Positions 54,595-64,000 of a DNA stretch of 64,000 nt are shown one piece after another (position 1 is the stretch's first letter; every line of letters starts with the position of its first letter). The notes beneath the pieces were generated by a model. The model made no database searches. It had not been told where the DNA came from and was given only the letters and a program-made list of their open reading frames with translations. Origin of the DNA: Sphingomonadales bacterium. Lineage in GTDB: Bacteria > Pseudomonadota > Alphaproteobacteria > Sphingomonadales > Sphingomonadaceae. The translations under genes and the position numbers were made by a program. Location of the stretch: positions 1 through 64,000 of the forward strand of contig JADJGU010000003.1 of assembly GCA_016707885.1 (NCBI GenBank). Direction: 5' to 3'.

Positions 54595-56361
54595 ATGAAG
54601 AAAATTCTGTTGTCGCTTGCTGCCCTGGCCGCACTATCCGCTTCGCCGTCGCCCATTTTGGCTAGGGGGACCGACCCTAGCCCGGCAATCGCCACATCCG
54701 CTGATCCGCGGGCCACTGCAGCCGGAGCTGAAATTCTGGCGAAAGGTGGCTCTGCGGCGGATGCTGCGATGGCGATGATGCTCGCCCTGACTGTCGTCGA
54801 ACCGCAATCGAGCGGAATCGGTGGCGGCGGTTTCCTCGTGCATTATGACGCCAAATCCTCGACGATCAGCACGATTAATGGCCGCGAAACTGCGCCTGCT
54901 GCGGCGACTCCCCAACGCTTTACCGATGCCGATGGCAAACCGCTGCCTTTCTTGCAGGCATTTCCAGGCGGCAAGTCTGTGGGCGTTCCCGGCAACATCC
55001 GGTTGATGGCAGAGGCGCACCGCAAATGGGGTAAGCTCAAATGGGCAGATATATTCAAGCCTGCGATCCGGCTTGCCGATAAAGGCTTTGTCGTGAACCA
55101 GACGCTCGAATCGCGTCTGGCAATGATCGAGCGTTTGTGGCCGAAATTTGAGACGGCGAAGTCCATCTACTGGATTGATGGTAAACCAGCCAAGGCGGCT
55201 ATGACGCTGCGCAATCCCGAATTGACCAAAACCCTGAAGCTGATTGCGAAAAAGGGCCCCGAAGCGTTTTATACGGGTGCGATCGCGAACAGCATTGTCG
55301 ACAGCGTCATTAAAAGCCCGGTGGCCCCCGGTGACATGACGCTCGCTGATCTTGCCGCTTACAAGGCGTTGGAGCAGAACGCCGTCTGTGCACCTTATCG
55401 CGTTTATGTCATCTGCGGTATGGCTCCGCCTTCATCGGGCGCAACCACTGTGCTGCAGATCCTAGGCTCGCTTGAGCGCTTCGACATGAAGGCGATGGGC
55501 AAGGACGACCCGAAGAGCTGGTATCTGATCGGGCAGGCGATGCAGCTTGCTTATGCAGACCGCGAAAAATATCTGGGTGACGCTTCGTTCGTGCAGGTTC
55601 CGGTCGCCGGCCTGATCGACAAAGCCTATCTGGCTGAGCGTTCAGCGCTCATCGATCCAGCCAAGGCGCGTACTGATTATCCGGCGGGCAGCCCCCCTGG
55701 GGCGATGCCGCGCACGGCGGCCATTTCGGGCGAAGTTGCGGGAACGACCCACTTTTCCGCCGTCGACGGCAAAGGCAGCATTGCCAACATGACCTCAACC
55801 ATCGAAGGACCGTTTGGCAGCCAGTTGATTGCAGGCGGCTTTTTCCTGAACAACGAACTGACCGACTTCACATTTGCGCCCGAAAAGGATGGCGCGCCGG
55901 TCGCTAATCGGGTCGAGGGCGGAAAGCGGCCTTTGTCATCAATGGCACCGACCATCGTGTTCGACCGGGAAGGCAAGCCAGTGCTTGCGCTCGGGTCTGC
56001 GGGCGGCAAACGTATAATCATGCACGTCACCAAGACGCTAGTGGGCGTCATCGATTTCGGCCTGCCCCTGAAAGAGGCGATTGCATTGCCCAATATCTAT
56101 TTTGGCGGCGGGTCATTGTTGGTCGAGGAAAATACAGCCTTGGCCAATGCTCTGGATATGATTGCCGCTTTCGGCCAGCAGGTGAAACCTGCCGATCTGG
56201 GATCGAAGGTTAACGGGGTGCAATTGGTCGATGGCAAATGGACCGGTGCCGCCGATCCACGCAGTGAGGGTACCGCGGTTTCTGTCGATGTAAAAGGCCA
56301 GCAAAAACTGGTCGATGGCGACAGGGCGAAAGATGGTGCACCAGCAGCCAGCGTCGGTTGA
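54595..56361 (+). CDS. ggt: Gamma-glutamyltransferase
   Basis: Periplasmic enzyme that cleaves or transfers the gamma-glutamyl group of glutathione. The 588-residue precursor has a signal peptide (MKKILLSLAALAALSASPS), SSGIGGGGFLVHYD, and the autoprocessing site VAGTTHFSAVDGKG, whose first Thr of TTH (near residue 385) becomes the new N-terminus of the small subunit. FGSQLIAGGFFLNNELTDF is also typical. Located 75 bp after pyrD. Confidence 0.94.
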   Translation: MKKILLSLAALAALSASPSPILARGTDPSPAIATSADPRATAAGAEILAKGGSAADAAMAMMLALTVVEPQSSGIGGGGFLVHYDAKSSTISTINGRETAPAAATPQRFTDADGKPLPFLQAFPGGKSVGVPGNIRLMAEAHRKWGKLKWADIFKPAIRLADKGFVVNQTLESRLAMIERLWPKFETAKSIYWIDGKPAKAAMTLRNPELTKTLKLIAKKGPEAFYTGAIANSIVDSVIKSPVAPGDMTLADLAAYKALEQNAVCAPYRVYVICGMAPPSSGATTVLQILGSLERFDMKAMGKDDPKSWYLIGQAMQLAYADREKYLGDASFVQVPVAGLIDKAYLAERSALIDPAKARTDYPAGSPPGAMPRTAAISGEVAGTTHFSAVDGKGSIANMTSTIEGPFGSQLIAGGFFLNNELTDFTFAPEKDGAPVANRVEGGKRPLSSMAPTIVFDREGKPVLALGSAGGKRIIMHVTKTLVGVIDFGLPLKEAIALPNIYFGGGSLLVEENTALANALDMIAAFGQQVKPADLGSKVNGVQLVDGKWTGAADPRSEGTAVSVDVKGQQKLVDGDRAKDGAPAASVG

Positions 56362-56444
56362 ACCAAACTTGCCTAGTGCAACCGGCGGCGCTAGCGTCTG
56401 AAAGTCGAATGAGTCCGTAAACGGACCACCCCGGGAGAGTTTTG

Positions 56445-58250
56445 GTGGCTGATAATTTCAACGATTTCGAATCCATTCCCAATCTGGTGAGCATGTTCCT
56501 GTCGCGCGCTGCTCTGCGCGGCGACAGACCGTTCCTTGGCTTTAAACATGGCGATGAATGGCGCACGATCAGCTGGGCTGAGACTGCACGCCGCGTCGCA
56601 GGCCTTGCCAAAAGCCTGAAGGCGATGGGTCTCAAAAAAGGCGATCGGGTGATGCTGGTATCCGAAAACCGGCCCGAATGGTGCATCGCCGACCTTGGGA
56701 TCATGGCCGCAGGCTGCGTTACGGTGCCGACATACATCACCAATACCGAGCGCGATCACCAGCATATATTGGACAACAGCCAGTCGCGAGCGGTGATTGT
56801 TTCAACAGCAAAACTTGCACAGCATCTGATGCCTGCTGTGGTGCGGTCGTCCGAATGTGAATTTGTGATCGGCATGGAGCTGTTGAAGGTGACCCAGCGC
56901 GGGCAGCAAAAGTATCATGACTGGGCCGATTTGGTGCAGGGCACCGACGCCGACGTGGCTGCACTAACTGAAGAAATGGCACATGTCGGCAGGCGCGAAC
57001 TTGCCTGCATCATCTACACTAGCGGCACCGGGGGGGCACCGCGCGGCGTGATGCTGCATCACGGTTCAATTATCTGCAATGTCGACGGAGCGGCGCAGGT
57101 GCTGCGTGAAGATTTCGGGTTGAACAACGAACGTTTCCTCTCTTTCTTGCCGCTAAGTCACGCCTATGAGCATTCGGGCGGGCAGTTCCTGCCCATCGGG
57201 GTCGGCGCGGAAATCTATTATGCCGAGGGCCTCGAAAAACTGGCGAGCAATATCGAGGAGACCCAGCCGACCATCATGGTCGTCGTCCCGCGCCTGTTTG
57301 AGGTGCTGCGTGCGCGCATGATCAAGCAGGTCGAAAAGCAGGGCAAGGTTCCCAGCTATCTGCTCGACAAGGCCCTGACCATCGGAGAGCGTGACTATGG
57401 CGGCAAAAAGCGGCTGCGCGATGCGCCGATGCGCGCGATCCTCTCGCGCACATTAAAACCAAAGATTCGGGCGCGTTTTGGCGGGCGGATGAAGGCGATG
57501 GTTTCGGGTGGCGCGCCGCTGAATCCTGATATCGGCGTGTTCTTCCAGTCGCTTGGAATCACATTGCTGCAGGGTTATGGGCAGACCGAGAGCGGCCCGG
57601 TAGTCAGCTGCAATCGGCCCAAGACTGGCATCAAGATGGACACCGTCGGCGCTCCGCTCAAAGGCGTTGAGGTGAAAATCGCAGACGATGGCGAAATCCT
57701 TGTGCGCGGCGAGTTGGTGATGCTCGGCTATTGGAACAATGATGCTGAAACTGCGCGGGTCATCAAGGATGGCTGGCTGCACACGGGCGATATCGGCCAT
57801 TTTGATGAGAAGGGTCGGATCAAGATCACCGACCGCAAGAAAGATATCATCGTCAATGATAAGGGCGACAATGTAGCGCCGCAAAAGGTGGAAGGCATGC
57901 TGACGCTGCAGCCCGAAATCCTGCAAGCGATGGTTTCTGGCGACAAGCGGCCGTATATCGTCGGCCTGATCGTACCCGATCCCGAATGGGCGCTCGACTG
58001 GGCCCGGGGGCAGGGGATGAAATATGATTTTGCCGAACTTCAGGACAATCCCCAATTCCGTGCGGCAGTGCGGGCAGCCGTAGACCGGGTGAACAAGGAT
58101 TTGTCGGTGACCGAAAAGGTCCGTCAGTTCGAATTTGCAGATGAACCTTTCACCATCGAAAATGGCGAAATGACACCGAGCATGAAGATCCGGCGGCACA
58201 TGATCCGCGAGCGGTACAAGGATCGTGTCGACGGGATGTATAAGGGTTAG
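56445..58250 (+). CDS. Long-chain fatty-acid-CoA ligase (FadD15-like)
   Basis: A 601-residue AMP-forming synthetase. P-loop-like IIYTSGTGGAPRGVMLHHG, LLQGYGQTESGPVVSCNRP, the hinge GWLHTGDIGHFDEKGRIKITDRKKD and VNDKGDNVAPQKVEGML are typical of long-chain (FadD15/ACSL) types. GTG 56445 is preceded by GGGAGAG; a TTG immediately before is less likely. Activates fatty acids for beta-oxidation or lipid synthesis. Confidence 0.92.
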   Translation: MADNFNDFESIPNLVSMFLSRAALRGDRPFLGFKHGDEWRTISWAETARRVAGLAKSLKAMGLKKGDRVMLVSENRPEWCIADLGIMAAGCVTVPTYITNTERDHQHILDNSQSRAVIVSTAKLAQHLMPAVVRSSECEFVIGMELLKVTQRGQQKYHDWADLVQGTDADVAALTEEMAHVGRRELACIIYTSGTGGAPRGVMLHHGSIICNVDGAAQVLREDFGLNNERFLSFLPLSHAYEHSGGQFLPIGVGAEIYYAEGLEKLASNIEETQPTIMVVVPRLFEVLRARMIKQVEKQGKVPSYLLDKALTIGERDYGGKKRLRDAPMRAILSRTLKPKIRARFGGRMKAMVSGGAPLNPDIGVFFQSLGITLLQGYGQTESGPVVSCNRPKTGIKMDTVGAPLKGVEVKIADDGEILVRGELVMLGYWNNDAETARVIKDGWLHTGDIGHFDEKGRIKITDRKKDIIVNDKGDNVAPQKVEGMLTLQPEILQAMVSGDKRPYIVGLIVPDPEWALDWARGQGMKYDFAELQDNPQFRAAVRAAVDRVNKDLSVTEKVRQFEFADEPFTIENGEMTPSMKIRRHMIRERYKDRVDGMYKG

Positions 58251-58253
58251 CCC

Positions 58254-58940
58254 TCAGACTTCCGGCAGGCTCCAGTCGATTGGAGGAAGACCCTTGCTTT
58301 CAAGGAAGGCATTGCACTTCGAGAAGTGTCGGCAGCCGAGGAAGCCATTATGCACCGACAAGGGTGAGGGGTGTGCCGCCTTCAGCACGAGATGCTTCGA
58401 GGTATCGACAAAGGCCGCCTTTTTCTGGGCGTAAGCGCCCCAGAGCAGAAATACGACCGGTTCCTCCTTGGCATTGACCAGCCGGATAACCGCATCGGTG
58501 AAGCGTTCCCAGCCCTTGCCTTGGTGTGAGGCCGCTTTGGCCATTTCAACGGTGAGCACGCTGTTGAGCAACAACACGCCTTGCTGTGCCCAATGCTCAA
58601 GAAAGCCGTGGCGCGGGCGTTCAATGCCCAGGTCTGATTGCAGTTCCTTGTAGATATTCACAAGACTGGGAGGAGGGGGAACGCCGGGCTTTACGCTGAA
58701 GCACAGCCCATGCGCCTGACCCGGACCGTGATAGGGATCCTGCCCCAAGATCACCACGCGAACCTTGTCCAATGGCGTCAGGTCCATTGCGCGGAACCAT
58801 TCGGCGCCCTTCGGAAAAATCCGTTTCCCCGCAGCCTTTTCAGCCACCAGGAAGGAACGCAACTGCGCCATATAGTCCGCGTCGAACTCGGGTCGAAGCG
58901 GTGCCTTCCAGCTCTCGTGCAGGCCTATGCTGTCGCTCAT
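58254..58940 (-). CDS. ung: Uracil-DNA glycosylase (family 1)
   Basis: Removes uracil from DNA to start base-excision repair. The 228-residue protein has the catalytic motif VVILGQDPYHGPGQAHGL (Asp of GQDPYH), the uracil pocket LLLNSVLTVE and the C-terminal loop AAHPSPLSVH. Its start overlaps the gltX stop by four bases, so it is read from the gltX transcript. Confidence 0.97.
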   Translation of the reverse strand: MSDSIGLHESWKAPLRPEFDADYMAQLRSFLVAEKAAGKRIFPKGAEWFRAMDLTPLDKVRVVILGQDPYHGPGQAHGLCFSVKPGVPPPPSLVNIYKELQSDLGIERPRHGFLEHWAQQGVLLLNSVLTVEMAKAASHQGKGWERFTDAVIRLVNAKEEPVVFLLWGAYAQKKAAFVDTSKHLVLKAAHPSPLSVHNGFLGCRHFSKCNAFLESKGLPPIDWSLPEV

Positions 58941-60451
58941 TCGGAGGTCGAATCAGCCTTTGCCAGTGCTGCTGTCCAGGCTTCGGCTTCCTTCTTGCTC
59001 GCGGGGCCGAGTAACTCCATCGCATGGCGCAGGCGTTCGCGGAGGATATCCCGGCCCAGATGGGTGATCGCGTCGAACAAAGGCACGCCTTGCGGCGCAC
59101 CGAGGACGGCAAGGTAGAAGGCGCGGATCATGTCTTTCAGTTTGATCTCGAGCGCAGTTGCGGTCTTGCGCAGCGCAGCATCGACACCTTCCTTGTTCCA
59201 CTCGATCAACGCGTCAAACTGCTGCAGCGCTAGCGTATACGCGGCACGCTGCTGGTCGGTTTCAATCTTCACGCCGTCGCGCAGTTTCTCGGCGGTCAGG
59301 CTCTCGATGCGGTTCATGAAGAAGGGCGCAACCAGCGCGCCCAGATCACCCAGCTTGACGATCCGGCTTTGCGCCATTTCGGCGATCGGCAGCAGATATT
59401 CGTCATTGAGCGCCCATTTGCGCACTTCGCCAAGAAATTGCTCGGTGGTCAACTCCTCGCGCATGTAGCGGCCGTTCAGCCAATCCAGCTTGGAAGTGTC
59501 GAACACCGGCCCGCCGAGCGAGATGTTCGCGACATCAAAGCCGTCGATCAGCTCCTGCAGCGAGGTCTTCTCGTCCTCCTCGCTCGCGCTCTTGATGAAC
59601 AGCCCAAGGAAATTCTGCATCGCGGCGGGCAGATATCCGGCACGCTGGTAATAGAGGATGCTCGTCGGATTTTTGCGCTTCGACAGCTTCGACCGGTCGG
59701 CATTGCGCAAAAGCGGCAGGTGGGTCAGCACCGGCGGCTCCCAACCGAAATATTGATAGAGCAACAAATGTTTGGGTGCAGAACTAATCCACTCCTCGCC
59801 GCGCATCACATGGGTGATGCCCATCAGATGATCGTCGACGACATTGGCGAGGTGATAGGTCGGCAGGCCATCCGATTTCATCAGCACCTGCATATCGACC
59901 ACCGAATATTCAAACTCGATCGGCCCGCGCAGCGTATCCTGCACCACGCATACGCCCTCGTTAGGGACCATCATGCGCACGACATGGCTCATGCCCTTGG
60001 CATCGCGCTCGGCACATTCCGCCTGCGTCAACTTGGCGCAGCGACCGTCATATTTGGGCGGTTGCTTCGCAGCCATCTGCTGCGCGCGCATGCTCGCCAG
60101 TTCTTCGGGCGTGCAATAGCATTTGAAGGCGTGGCCATCGTTCAAGAGCCGGTTGCAATGCTCGGTATAGATCGCGCTGCGTTCGGACTGGCGATAGGGG
60201 CCGTGCGGACCGCCGACATCTGGGCCTTCATCCCAGCTCAAACCCAGCCAACGCAGCGAATCGAGAATTTTCTCTTCGGATTCACGGGTCGAGCGCACCT
60301 GATCGGTATCCTCGATGCGCAGCAGGAATTGCCCGCCATGTTTCTTGGCAAAGCAATAGTTGATGAGAGCAATATAGGCGGTGCCGACGTGCGGATCGCC
60401 GGTGGGCGAGGGGGCGACACGGGTGCGGACGGGTTTGGTGATTTCTGTCAT
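58937..60451 (-). CDS. gltX: Glutamyl-tRNA synthetase
   Basis: Charges tRNA-Glu. The 504-residue class I synthetase has the HIGH-type motif APSPTGDPHVGTAYIALIN and the KMSKS-type motif DRSKLSKRKNPTS, and the RIEDTDQVRSTRESEE segment that binds the tRNA acceptor. Start MTEITKPVRTRVAPSP at 60451; six further in-frame codons upstream are unlikely. First gene of the gltX-ung unit, divergent from the PhoX gene. Confidence 0.96.
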   Translation of the reverse strand: MTEITKPVRTRVAPSPTGDPHVGTAYIALINYCFAKKHGGQFLLRIEDTDQVRSTRESEEKILDSLRWLGLSWDEGPDVGGPHGPYRQSERSAIYTEHCNRLLNDGHAFKCYCTPEELASMRAQQMAAKQPPKYDGRCAKLTQAECAERDAKGMSHVVRMMVPNEGVCVVQDTLRGPIEFEYSVVDMQVLMKSDGLPTYHLANVVDDHLMGITHVMRGEEWISSAPKHLLLYQYFGWEPPVLTHLPLLRNADRSKLSKRKNPTSILYYQRAGYLPAAMQNFLGLFIKSASEEDEKTSLQELIDGFDVANISLGGPVFDTSKLDWLNGRYMREELTTEQFLGEVRKWALNDEYLLPIAEMAQSRIVKLGDLGALVAPFFMNRIESLTAEKLRDGVKIETDQQRAAYTLALQQFDALIEWNKEGVDAALRKTATALEIKLKDMIRAFYLAVLGAPQGVPLFDAITHLGRDILRERLRHAMELLGPASKKEAEAWTAALAKADSTSE

Positions 60452-60534
60452 GCGGCGGGCCTCTACCAAGCTGCAACCATCTTGTCATCTTTGCGGTTCA
60501 ACGGCAGAGCAACCAAAAGCCAAAGGACAATCAG

Positions 60535-61878
60535 ATGCAAATCAGCCGCCGCAGTTTCAATTTCGGTCTTGGAAGCCTCGCATTCGCAGGAATTGCCGAG
60601 CGGGCCTGCGCACAAATTCCGCCCGCCGCGCGCAGCGAGGTTCCGGGCTATGGCGCCTTGGTCCGCGATCCGAACAATCTGATCGACTTGCCCAAGGGCT
60701 TTTCCTACCGCGTGATTTCGCGCTTCGGCAACATCATGGACGACGGCTTCCTCGTCCCCAGCGCAGGCGACGGCATGGGCGCGTTTGCGGCCGGGAAGGG
60801 CAAGGTTGCGCTCGTTCGCAACCATGAACTCAATATCCGCGACGGGCGCTTCGGGCCGTTCACCGGCAAGGTGGCAGAGGATTTCGCGGCTTATGACCGC
60901 GGCAAGGATGGCATGCCTTTGCCAGGCGGAACCACGACACTGATCTACGATCTGAAATCGCAGAAGGTCGAAAAGCAGTGGCTCAGTCTTTCAGGCACGA
61001 TCCGCAATTGCGCGGGCGGCATCACGCCCTGGGGCAGCTGGCTCACCTGTGAGGAGAACGTGACACGTGCCGGCGACACGGTCGGTAAGGATCACGGCTA
61101 TATCTTCGAAGTGCCGTCGAACCATATGGGGCTGGTTGCACCGGTGCCGCTGAAGGCGATGGGCCGTTTCAACCATGAAGCCGCCTGCGTCGATCCGCGC
61201 ACCGGCATCGTCTATCTGACCGAGGATCGGGACGACAGCTTGCTGTACCGTTTCCTGCCCGACACCAAGGGTGATCTTGCGAAAGGCGGTCGGCTCGAGG
61301 CGCTGGCGTTTGATGGTATTGGCGACAGCCGCAACTGGAGCGAGGCCGCCGTCGCGCGCGGCAAGGCCTATGCCCCGCGCTGGATTCCGCTCGATAATCC
61401 CGAAGCGCCCGATGACGATCTGCGCAAACGCGGGAGCGCCAAAGGTGCCACCCTGTTCGCGCGCGGCGAAGGCATCTGGTGGGGCAAGGATGAGCTCTAC
61501 TTTGCCTGCACCGATGGGGGTGCGATTAAACATGGCCAGATATTCCGCCTAAAACCCGGTGTCAGCGGCGCGGCAGACCAGCTCGACCTGTTCTACGAAT
61601 CCACCGATGCCGCCGCCTATAATTATGGCGACAATCTGTGCGTGATGCCGACTGGGCACCTGATGGTCTGCGAAGACCAATATACCGACATCGTTGACAA
61701 CCACCTGCGCGGCATCACGCCGTCAGGAAAGGCCTATGTCTTTGCCAAAAGCCGGGTGCAGACCGAATTTGCCGGCGCCTGCTTCTCACCCGATGGCTCG
61801 ACCTTCTTCGTCAACCTGATGTGGCCGACAATGACGTTGGCGATTACGGGGCCGTGGGGGCGGGTGCGGGTGGGGTAG
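60535..61878 (+). CDS. PhoX-family (DUF839) alkaline phosphatase-like protein, Tat-exported
   Basis: A 447-residue protein with a twin-arginine signal (MQISRRSFNFGLGSLAFAG, processed near ACAQIP). The mature part shows beta-propeller-type repeats rich in GxxxPWGSWLTCEEN, FNHEAACVDPRTGIVYLTEDR, LRGITPSGKAYVFAKS and a Ca/Fe-type FAGACFSPDGSTFFVN. PhoX enzymes hydrolyse phosphate esters in the periplasm under phosphate limitation. Assignment is to the family; activity is inferred. Confidence 0.88.
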   Translation: MQISRRSFNFGLGSLAFAGIAERACAQIPPAARSEVPGYGALVRDPNNLIDLPKGFSYRVISRFGNIMDDGFLVPSAGDGMGAFAAGKGKVALVRNHELNIRDGRFGPFTGKVAEDFAAYDRGKDGMPLPGGTTTLIYDLKSQKVEKQWLSLSGTIRNCAGGITPWGSWLTCEENVTRAGDTVGKDHGYIFEVPSNHMGLVAPVPLKAMGRFNHEAACVDPRTGIVYLTEDRDDSLLYRFLPDTKGDLAKGGRLEALAFDGIGDSRNWSEAAVARGKAYAPRWIPLDNPEAPDDDLRKRGSAKGATLFARGEGIWWGKDELYFACTDGGAIKHGQIFRLKPGVSGAADQLDLFYESTDAAAYNYGDNLCVMPTGHLMVCEDQYTDIVDNHLRGITPSGKAYVFAKSRVQTEFAGACFSPDGSTFFVNLMWPTMTLAITGPWGRVRVG

Positions 61879-61899
61879 TTTCGACAAGTTTTCAGTCGT

Positions 61900-62673
61900 T
61901 CAACTTTTGCAATTCTTATGCAATACCGGCGAAGAACCAGTCACTTCATTTGGCCAAGTCAGAGTATGGTGTTTATTTGGGAGGCCCGTGGGCACAAGGC
62001 CTTCGACAACGCGTAGTTGATTTGACCGAACTGGGGCCATGCAACAGTTTTGATGACCGTCAGGCTTGGTTAGATAGCAACATTCCGTTGCAAGAAATGG
62101 GCTGGGACTGGATCGCTAACGGTGCCAGAGAATTTGAAGCAAAAGTAAGGAGTGACCCCGATCGTTTGATCTGGATCGCGCCGCAGTCTGCAAGCGAGTT
62201 GTCTGCGCTTTACTGGTACCTCGATCTCATTGGCGGCGACGGCGCTCGGATGATTGTAGTGGATTATCCTTTGCAGGATGCGTGGTGCGGAATGCCCCGC
62301 CGGCCAGCCGGGATCGCTCCGGACTTGCTTATCGAGCGGACGCAAACCCCGGCCCCCCGCCCGCCCCCGAAAAAAGGGGGGCGTTGGAAGAGCGGCTGTG
62401 CGGATTGTTAATGGGGATTTGCTCAACAGCGTTCGTGAAGATTACTTTGATGAACATCTTCTCGCCCAGTGCACCCACAAATGGCGGAAGTGTTACCGAA
62501 TCATTGGCGACACGATGGGACACTTGTGGGACCAAAATCATGATGCGGATCATCTTTTCTTATGTTGGCGACTTCGCGTGCTCGCTGAACAAAACCAGAT
62601 TGAGAGCAACCGTGATATAGTCGGACATTCTTTATCTGGCGCCGATCCTTTGCTGATCCGTTTGGGCGCGTGA
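61900..62673 (+). pseudogene. DUF1835/DUF3658 protein, frameshifted at a homopolymer
   Basis: The first half is a DUF1835-like domain (SLHLAKSEYGVYLGG, RQRVVDLTELGPCNSFDDR) in one frame, running to KKGGRWKSGCADC then a stop at 62411. The second half is a DUF3658-like domain (RIVNGDLLNSVREDYFDEHL, LFLCWRLRVLAEQNQIES) in the next frame, ending at 62673. The join lies at an A6-G6 run (62370-62381), so a single-base indel would fuse them. No clear start codon is seen between the PhoX stop and the first domain. The stretch looks AT-richer than its neighbours, suggesting transfer. Confidence 0.65.
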
Positions 62674-62726
62674 TTCTAGGCTATTCAAAAGACGGCTCCG
62701 CCCAACTAAGCTGCCGATCAAGAATT

Positions 62727-64000
62727 CTAAATACCCAACTTCCGCGCCCCATGCTTCGCCGTCATCCGGTGCAAGCCGCCCAGCCGTGGCGTGCGTTGCT
62801 TCACCGTTTCGACAAAGCGCCATTCGCTGGTGGTGCGCTCGGGGGTGAGTTCGACGAGCATGTAGCCGCGACGGCTGCTGTCCATCCATTTGAGGCCCTT
62901 GTTGCTGGCCATCACGCCTTTCGCCACGGTCGCCGGGGACGCGCCGGTGAAATAGGTTTCGAAACCGGGTGAGCTGACACTTTGGCCTGCCAGTTCGACG
63001 CCTGCCGCCTTGCCATCATGCCGAAGGTCAAAGGCCCATGCATTGTGGCTGTCTCCGGTCAGCACGACAAGGTCGGCCTTGGAATTCTGCGCAGCGGAAA
63101 GCGAACGCGCCCGTGCCTCCGGATAACCATCCCACGCATCCAAATTGGCGGGGATTCCGGCTTTGGCCGCCATCGCGCCACGCCGGACGCGCGCCTTGGC
63201 GAAATCGGGCGCATCGGGGGCGAGCCAGTTGACCGTGTCGTCGGGCTGCAGGATCGTTCCCATGATTGTCTGTTGCGCCCAGATGTTCCACTTGGCCTTG
63301 CTGTTCGTGAACCCGTCGGCCAGCCAACCTTCCTGACGGCTGCCCAGCATCGTGCGATCGGCCGCCTGCCAGTCGCCCTTGGCAAAATCCTTGATCGCTG
63401 CCAGCGTTGCCGCCTGATCAGCACCTTTGGGGATTTGCAGCTCGGCGGGCTTGGACCGCGCGCCAATGCGGCTTTCGGTCATGAAGATTTCGGCGAGATC
63501 GCCGACGCGATAGCCGCTCCAGCGTTCGCCTGCATCCAGATCGCGCACCGGCATCCATTCGCGATAGGCCTGTTCGGCGGCGGCTTTGCGCGTCTGCCAG
63601 TCGCCCTCACTCGCCTGATGATTCTGCGCGCCATCGGCATAGGCGTCATTGGCGAACTCATGATCGTCCCACATGCACAGCATCGGCGCGCGGGCGTGGA
63701 TTGCTTGCAGGTCGGGATCGGCGCGATAGCTGGCATAGCGCAGGCGATAGTCGGCGAGGCTGACAATCTCGTTCGCAGGCTCGATCAGGCGACCGGCGAC
63801 GGTGTCCTTCGCGGAAGGGTAATCGCCGCGCTGATATTCATAAATATAATCGCCGAGGTGGAGCGCGATATCAAAGTCACCGACCTGTGCGGCATGGGCA
63901 TAGGCGTTGAACCAGCCAAAGGGCATGTTCGAACAGGAAAAGACCGCCATGCGGTATTTGTCGATCCCGCCTTCGGGAAAAGTCCGCGTCTGGCCTATGG
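62727..64000 (-). CDS. phoD: PhoD-family alkaline phosphatase, 5' end beyond window edge
   Basis: Periplasmic Ca/Fe phosphodiesterase-phosphomonoesterase. The frame is open to the right edge (..GQTRTFPEGGIDKYRMAVFSCSN), so the signal peptide and the first part lie outside. Metal-binding regions are LHLGDYIYEYQ, MLCMWDDHEFANDAYADG and VVLTGDSHNAWAFDLRH, and the substrate part YFTGASPATVAKG. About 424 residues are visible of roughly 520-580 in the family. Its 3' end is 53 bp from the DUF3658 frame. Confidence 0.93.
   Translation of the reverse strand, partial: IGQTRTFPEGGIDKYRMAVFSCSNMPFGWFNAYAHAAQVGDFDIALHLGDYIYEYQRGDYPSAKDTVAGRLIEPANEIVSLADYRLRYASYRADPDLQAIHARAPMLCMWDDHEFANDAYADGAQNHQASEGDWQTRKAAAEQAYREWMPVRDLDAGERWSGYRVGDLAEIFMTESRIGARSKPAELQIPKGADQAATLAAIKDFAKGDWQAADRTMLGSRQEGWLADGFTNSKAKWNIWAQQTIMGTILQPDDTVNWLAPDAPDFAKARVRRGAMAAKAGIPANLDAWDGYPEARARSLSAAQNSKADLVVLTGDSHNAWAFDLRHDGKAAGVELAGQSVSSPGFETYFTGASPATVAKGVMASNKGLKWMDSSRRGYMLVELTPERTTSEWRFVETVKQRTPRLGGLHRMTAKHGARKLGI

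Noticed and set aside
59369..60682. 437-codon open frame on the + strand
   Set aside because: Antisense to gltX and runs into the PhoX gene; its sequence has no domain-like pattern.

Overview
The window reads as chromosome from an alphaproteobacterium of the order Sphingomonadales (Sphingopyxis/Sphingorhabdus-like; the genus cannot be fixed from sequence alone). Reasons: fairly high GC, frequent GTG/TTG starts, an OmpA-type porin with a long poly-proline linker, MlaE fused to an N-terminal STAS domain, a lgt-NDUFAF7-like pair, adjacent CaiB/BaiF, HMG-CoA lyase and acyl-CoA dehydrogenase genes, and small hypothetical proteins of sphingomonad type. Most of the window is ordinary, densely packed chromosome; about 56 genes or gene remnants are annotated.

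Layout. 1-10.4 kb: trmB (cut by the left edge), a diguanylate cyclase, lnt-metK (with a palindromic operator-like site before metK), a hypothetical/VOC pair, a YqaA-type membrane protein, a DUF2339 membrane protein and a glutathione S-transferase. 10.4-16.1 kb is the accessory island: a membrane-protein gene cut by an IS3-family element, a DUF2793 phage/GTA-type remnant, the OmpA gene, and a second inverted copy of the same IS with a clean 4-bp target duplication. 16.1-31.4 kb: glnD, an acyl-CoA synthetase, lgt and an NDUFAF7-like methyltransferase, a complete Mla-type lipid-transport operon, a HAD phosphatase, a Cys/Met PLP enzyme, an SLC13 transporter, pgeF and an NAD-dependent epimerase. 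31.4-44.4 kb: a frameshifted alpha/beta hydrolase, a wax-ester synthase/DGAT with a lysine-rich tail, a threonine aldolase-DMT transporter pair, the ppk-ppx polyphosphate operon, an internally deleted sugar transporter, two CaiB/BaiF CoA-transferases and HMG-CoA lyase. 44.4-48.8 kb: a SLOG-like multi-TM protein, a repeat lipoprotein and a TIR-TolB-TPR protein. 48.9-64 kb: two acyl-CoA dehydrogenases, an SDR, tRNA-Thr(GGT), an AraC regulator, a candidate small RNA, pyrD, ggt, a long-chain acyl-CoA synthetase, ung-gltX, and PhoX and PhoD phosphatases separated by a frameshifted DUF1835/DUF3658 gene.

How the genes work together. Envelope assembly is prominent: lgt and lnt act on lipoproteins, Mla moves phospholipid, pgeF edits peptidoglycan, OmpA anchors the outer membrane. 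CoA-ester and lipid metabolism recurs (two acyl-CoA synthetases, two dehydrogenases, two CoA-transferases, HMG-CoA lyase, DGAT). Phosphate handling appears as ppk/ppx and two secreted phosphatases.

The most intriguing locus is 44377-48799, where a TIR protein and a SLOG-like membrane protein lie side by side. This recalls TIR/SLOG signalling pairs in defence systems, but a strong terminator separates them and the TIR-TolB-TPR architecture is common, so a joint system is only a hypothesis. Several genes are broken by single-base frameshifts at or near short homopolymers, so sequencing error should be considered alongside real decay.
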